A DNA stretch of 64,000 nucleotides from Isoetes taiwanensis (taxonomy: Eukaryota; Streptophyta; Lycopodiopsida; Isoetales; Isoetaceae). A program made the position numbers and the translations under genes. Positions 62,248 through 64,000 of the stretch are shown here, one piece after another (position 1 is the first letter of the stretch; every line of letters starts with the position of its first letter). The stretch is from contig JAJEKV010000017.1 in NCBI GenBank assembly GCA_021234155.1, forward strand, positions 6,514,992 to 6,578,991, written 5' to 3'. The notes below the pieces were generated by a model that was not told where the DNA came from, ran no database searches, and saw only the letters and a program-made list of their open reading frames with translations.

Positions 62248-62954
62248 GCTCCCTGTTGGCTGCTGGCTTGTTCCAGCCCATCTATATTATCTTGTTGGCC
62301 AATGGACTCTTATAACCTTAAACCTATAGCATATCCCTCATGTATGCCATGTGACTATATAACTACCTACTGTCCACCGTGGTTTTTTGTGATGTCTTTT
62401 TTGGAAAAATATATGTACTAGCCTTTTTGGCATGAAGTGAATGCATCGTTAAAGAAAATTGTGTTCATAGCAAAACTGTTGCATTTGTATTAGCTGTATT
62501 GTGGACCAGTTAATTAGTCCACCCATTACCATCTAATGACTTCAATCTTATGGCTTTTGTCCATCAAAATATTAACATAGATCTTCCATGGAAGTGACTT
62601 TTATAACAGTTTGTTACTCTTCTACAGACTTGTCTGACTCATATGCATCATGTATAAAGAATTGAAATTAATTAGTCTAGATGCATATATACAAAAAGAC
62701 CACCCTAGGACAATGATAAACCTTTTCTGCAGCAGTCGTGTCTAAAGAAAGTGGTGGTAATGCCCCATTGCCCTGGTACTTAACATAAGTGTGCACAAGG
62801 GTGATTTAATTGTGAATGAGATAAGTGTTGCTTACCTGAGCCATATCATCTCTTCACGTCTTGAGGAATCCCTCGTCCATTCCCTTAGCTGTGGCAATGG
62901 CATCCGGATCCACTCCAATGTTGACCATCTCTCGAATATGTCTTACCTTGTCAA

Positions 62955-63640
62955 TTATCTAACCTCGTCATCTCCTGGCCCAATATTTGCTTCTGCATAA
63001 TTTACCCACTCCTGTGCGTCCATCCTCAAAGTGTTAGCCAAAGGGTGGGAAGTTCTGGAGCTACTGGCAAGATCCCATCTTTTCAAAGGTAAACGGATGT
63101 TGCTAACCTTGTTAGGTATAGGCCTGACCAAGGGGATGTAGCCCTCTATATTAATTGACTGAGGATGCATTCCATCTAGCTCACATAGGTGTGTGTCTTC
63201 AAGACTGCACCCTACATCCTATGTTTGTGTTTGAAGGGCTGCCAAGCTGTCATGACATGCCTGCTCTCTAGGTACTTGCACAATCCATGGCTCTTCATTC
63301 TGGCTGCTTGGCACATAGGCCTCCCAATTGTGCTCCTCCCCAATGTAGGCTACTCTAGACAAAAGACTCTTGCCTTGTCTTTGTCTCATCCTGCTCCTAG
63401 CAGCCAGCCTCCTCGCCTTTGCAGCCTCATTCAATGGTCTTTGGTAGCCAAAGATGGCTTTAACCTTGGATTGGCCTGCAGGGTACATGAATTCGCATGA
63501 ATTCCCTCAATCTCCTGGTACTATCCACATATAAAACCTCTGCTTGCTTCCTACTCTCCCTCTCTAGCCTGTTTGCAGTAGCTCTTCTGCTTGCTTCTTC
63601 TTTCTTAGCCCTCCTTCTTGTTGTCTCTACCTTTTTAAGG
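62955..63640 (-). pseudogene. Decayed coding region, Arg/Lys/Ala-rich
   Basis: Minus-strand pieces read through stops and shifts. There is an Arg/Lys/Ala-rich helical start near 63640-63540 (KRLEREAR-like), then PLNEAAKARRLAARSRMRQR, HNWEAYVPSSQNEEPWIVQV and, in another frame, IEGYIPLVRPIPNKVSNIRL with EWVNYAEANIGPGDDEVR. It resembles a transposon-encoded or captured gene fragment. No family is assigned. Confidence 0.3.
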
Positions 63641-63644
63641 GCTA

Positions 63645-63675
63645 CTAGTAAACGTGTGCCCGGCGTTGCCGGGCA
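63645..63675 (-). mobile_element. Helitron-like 3' terminus
   Basis: On the minus strand the perfect 8-bp hairpin TGCCCGGC-AAC-GCCGGGCA is followed 8 nt later by CTAG and then T. This is the layout of a Helitron 3' end (hairpin, short spacer, CTRR, insertion before T). The element would extend to the right, beyond the window. A related half motif (ACATGTGCCCGGCAC...CTAG) lies at about 63929-63951. Confidence 0.5.
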
Positions 63676-64000
63676 TAAGTAGGGCGTGTATTTTCGTAGA
63701 GTCTACGCATAATTGAGGAGGATCTTAATTATCTCCTCACTTTAAAACTAAAAGTCCAAGGATTACGTTGGCAAATATTTTTTTCATATGTCCATATGTG
63801 GAAATTTTTCGATAACAACACATGTTGATACTGGCAAGAATGGATATGATTTGCTTTTGTAATTATGTTTGTTATTGAAATTGTCTAATAACAGTATCAT
63901 CAATATATTAATTATGTATTCGATAAACATGTGCCCGGCACTAATCTAGGAGCTTGGGTGTTTTTATCTGCCTTTAACCTAAGTTGTTACTCTTTTGACA

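Overview
The window is nuclear DNA of a land plant. It carries a class XI-type LRR receptor kinase gene, an intron-rich family 1 beta-glucosidase, L1-type LINEs, Ty3 chromoviruses primed by initiator-Met tRNA and a Helitron-like terminus. I cannot place the lineage further. Non-seed vascular plants or gymnosperms would fit the repeat-rich, AT-rich texture, but this is inference.

Layout. 1-8862: three head-to-tail copies of a 3.15-kb unit, the last one cut off at a T-run. 8.9-17.8 kb: mostly gene-free, with a decayed RING-like gene and a Ty3 integrase/chromodomain remnant. 17.9-21.2 kb: LRR receptor kinase with one frameshift. 22.7-25.5 kb: 3' part of an L1 LINE ending in poly(A). 25.5-33.0 kb: a retroelement on the minus strand with 1.7-kb direct terminal repeats, a 511-codon ORF and a Penelope-like reverse transcriptase with no visible endonuclease. 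33-38 kb: minisatellite, local duplications and unrecognised coding remnants. 38.3-41.0 kb: beta-glucosidase. 41-46 kb: retroelement debris. 46.1-59.1 kb: a complete 13-kb Ty3-type LTR retrotransposon on the minus strand, with 5-bp target-site duplications, near-identical LTRs, PBS, PPT and gag-pol. 59-64 kb: debris, possible gene exons and a Helitron-like end.

Main discovery. The 13-kb Ty3-type element carries extra sense-strand ORFs between its 5' LTR and gag. The first is intact (413 codons from its ATG) and ends in a nearly complete histone H3 core (H3.3-like), joined to a novel N-terminal region, a charged coiled coil and a basic linker. A second ORF contains an acidic stretch. I know of no described LTR retrotransposon that encodes an H3 fusion.

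Second discovery. The Penelope-like element and the 3.15-kb tandem array share a three-hairpin structure at the unit junction with compensatory base changes, followed by GGATTTTTT. This suggests one element family with head-to-tail copies and a truncated last copy.

Quality warning. Differences between repeat copies are concentrated at CAG/CTG trinucleotides. This looks like base-calling error at methylated CHG sites, so frameshifts in the transposons, and perhaps elsewhere, should not be taken at face value.
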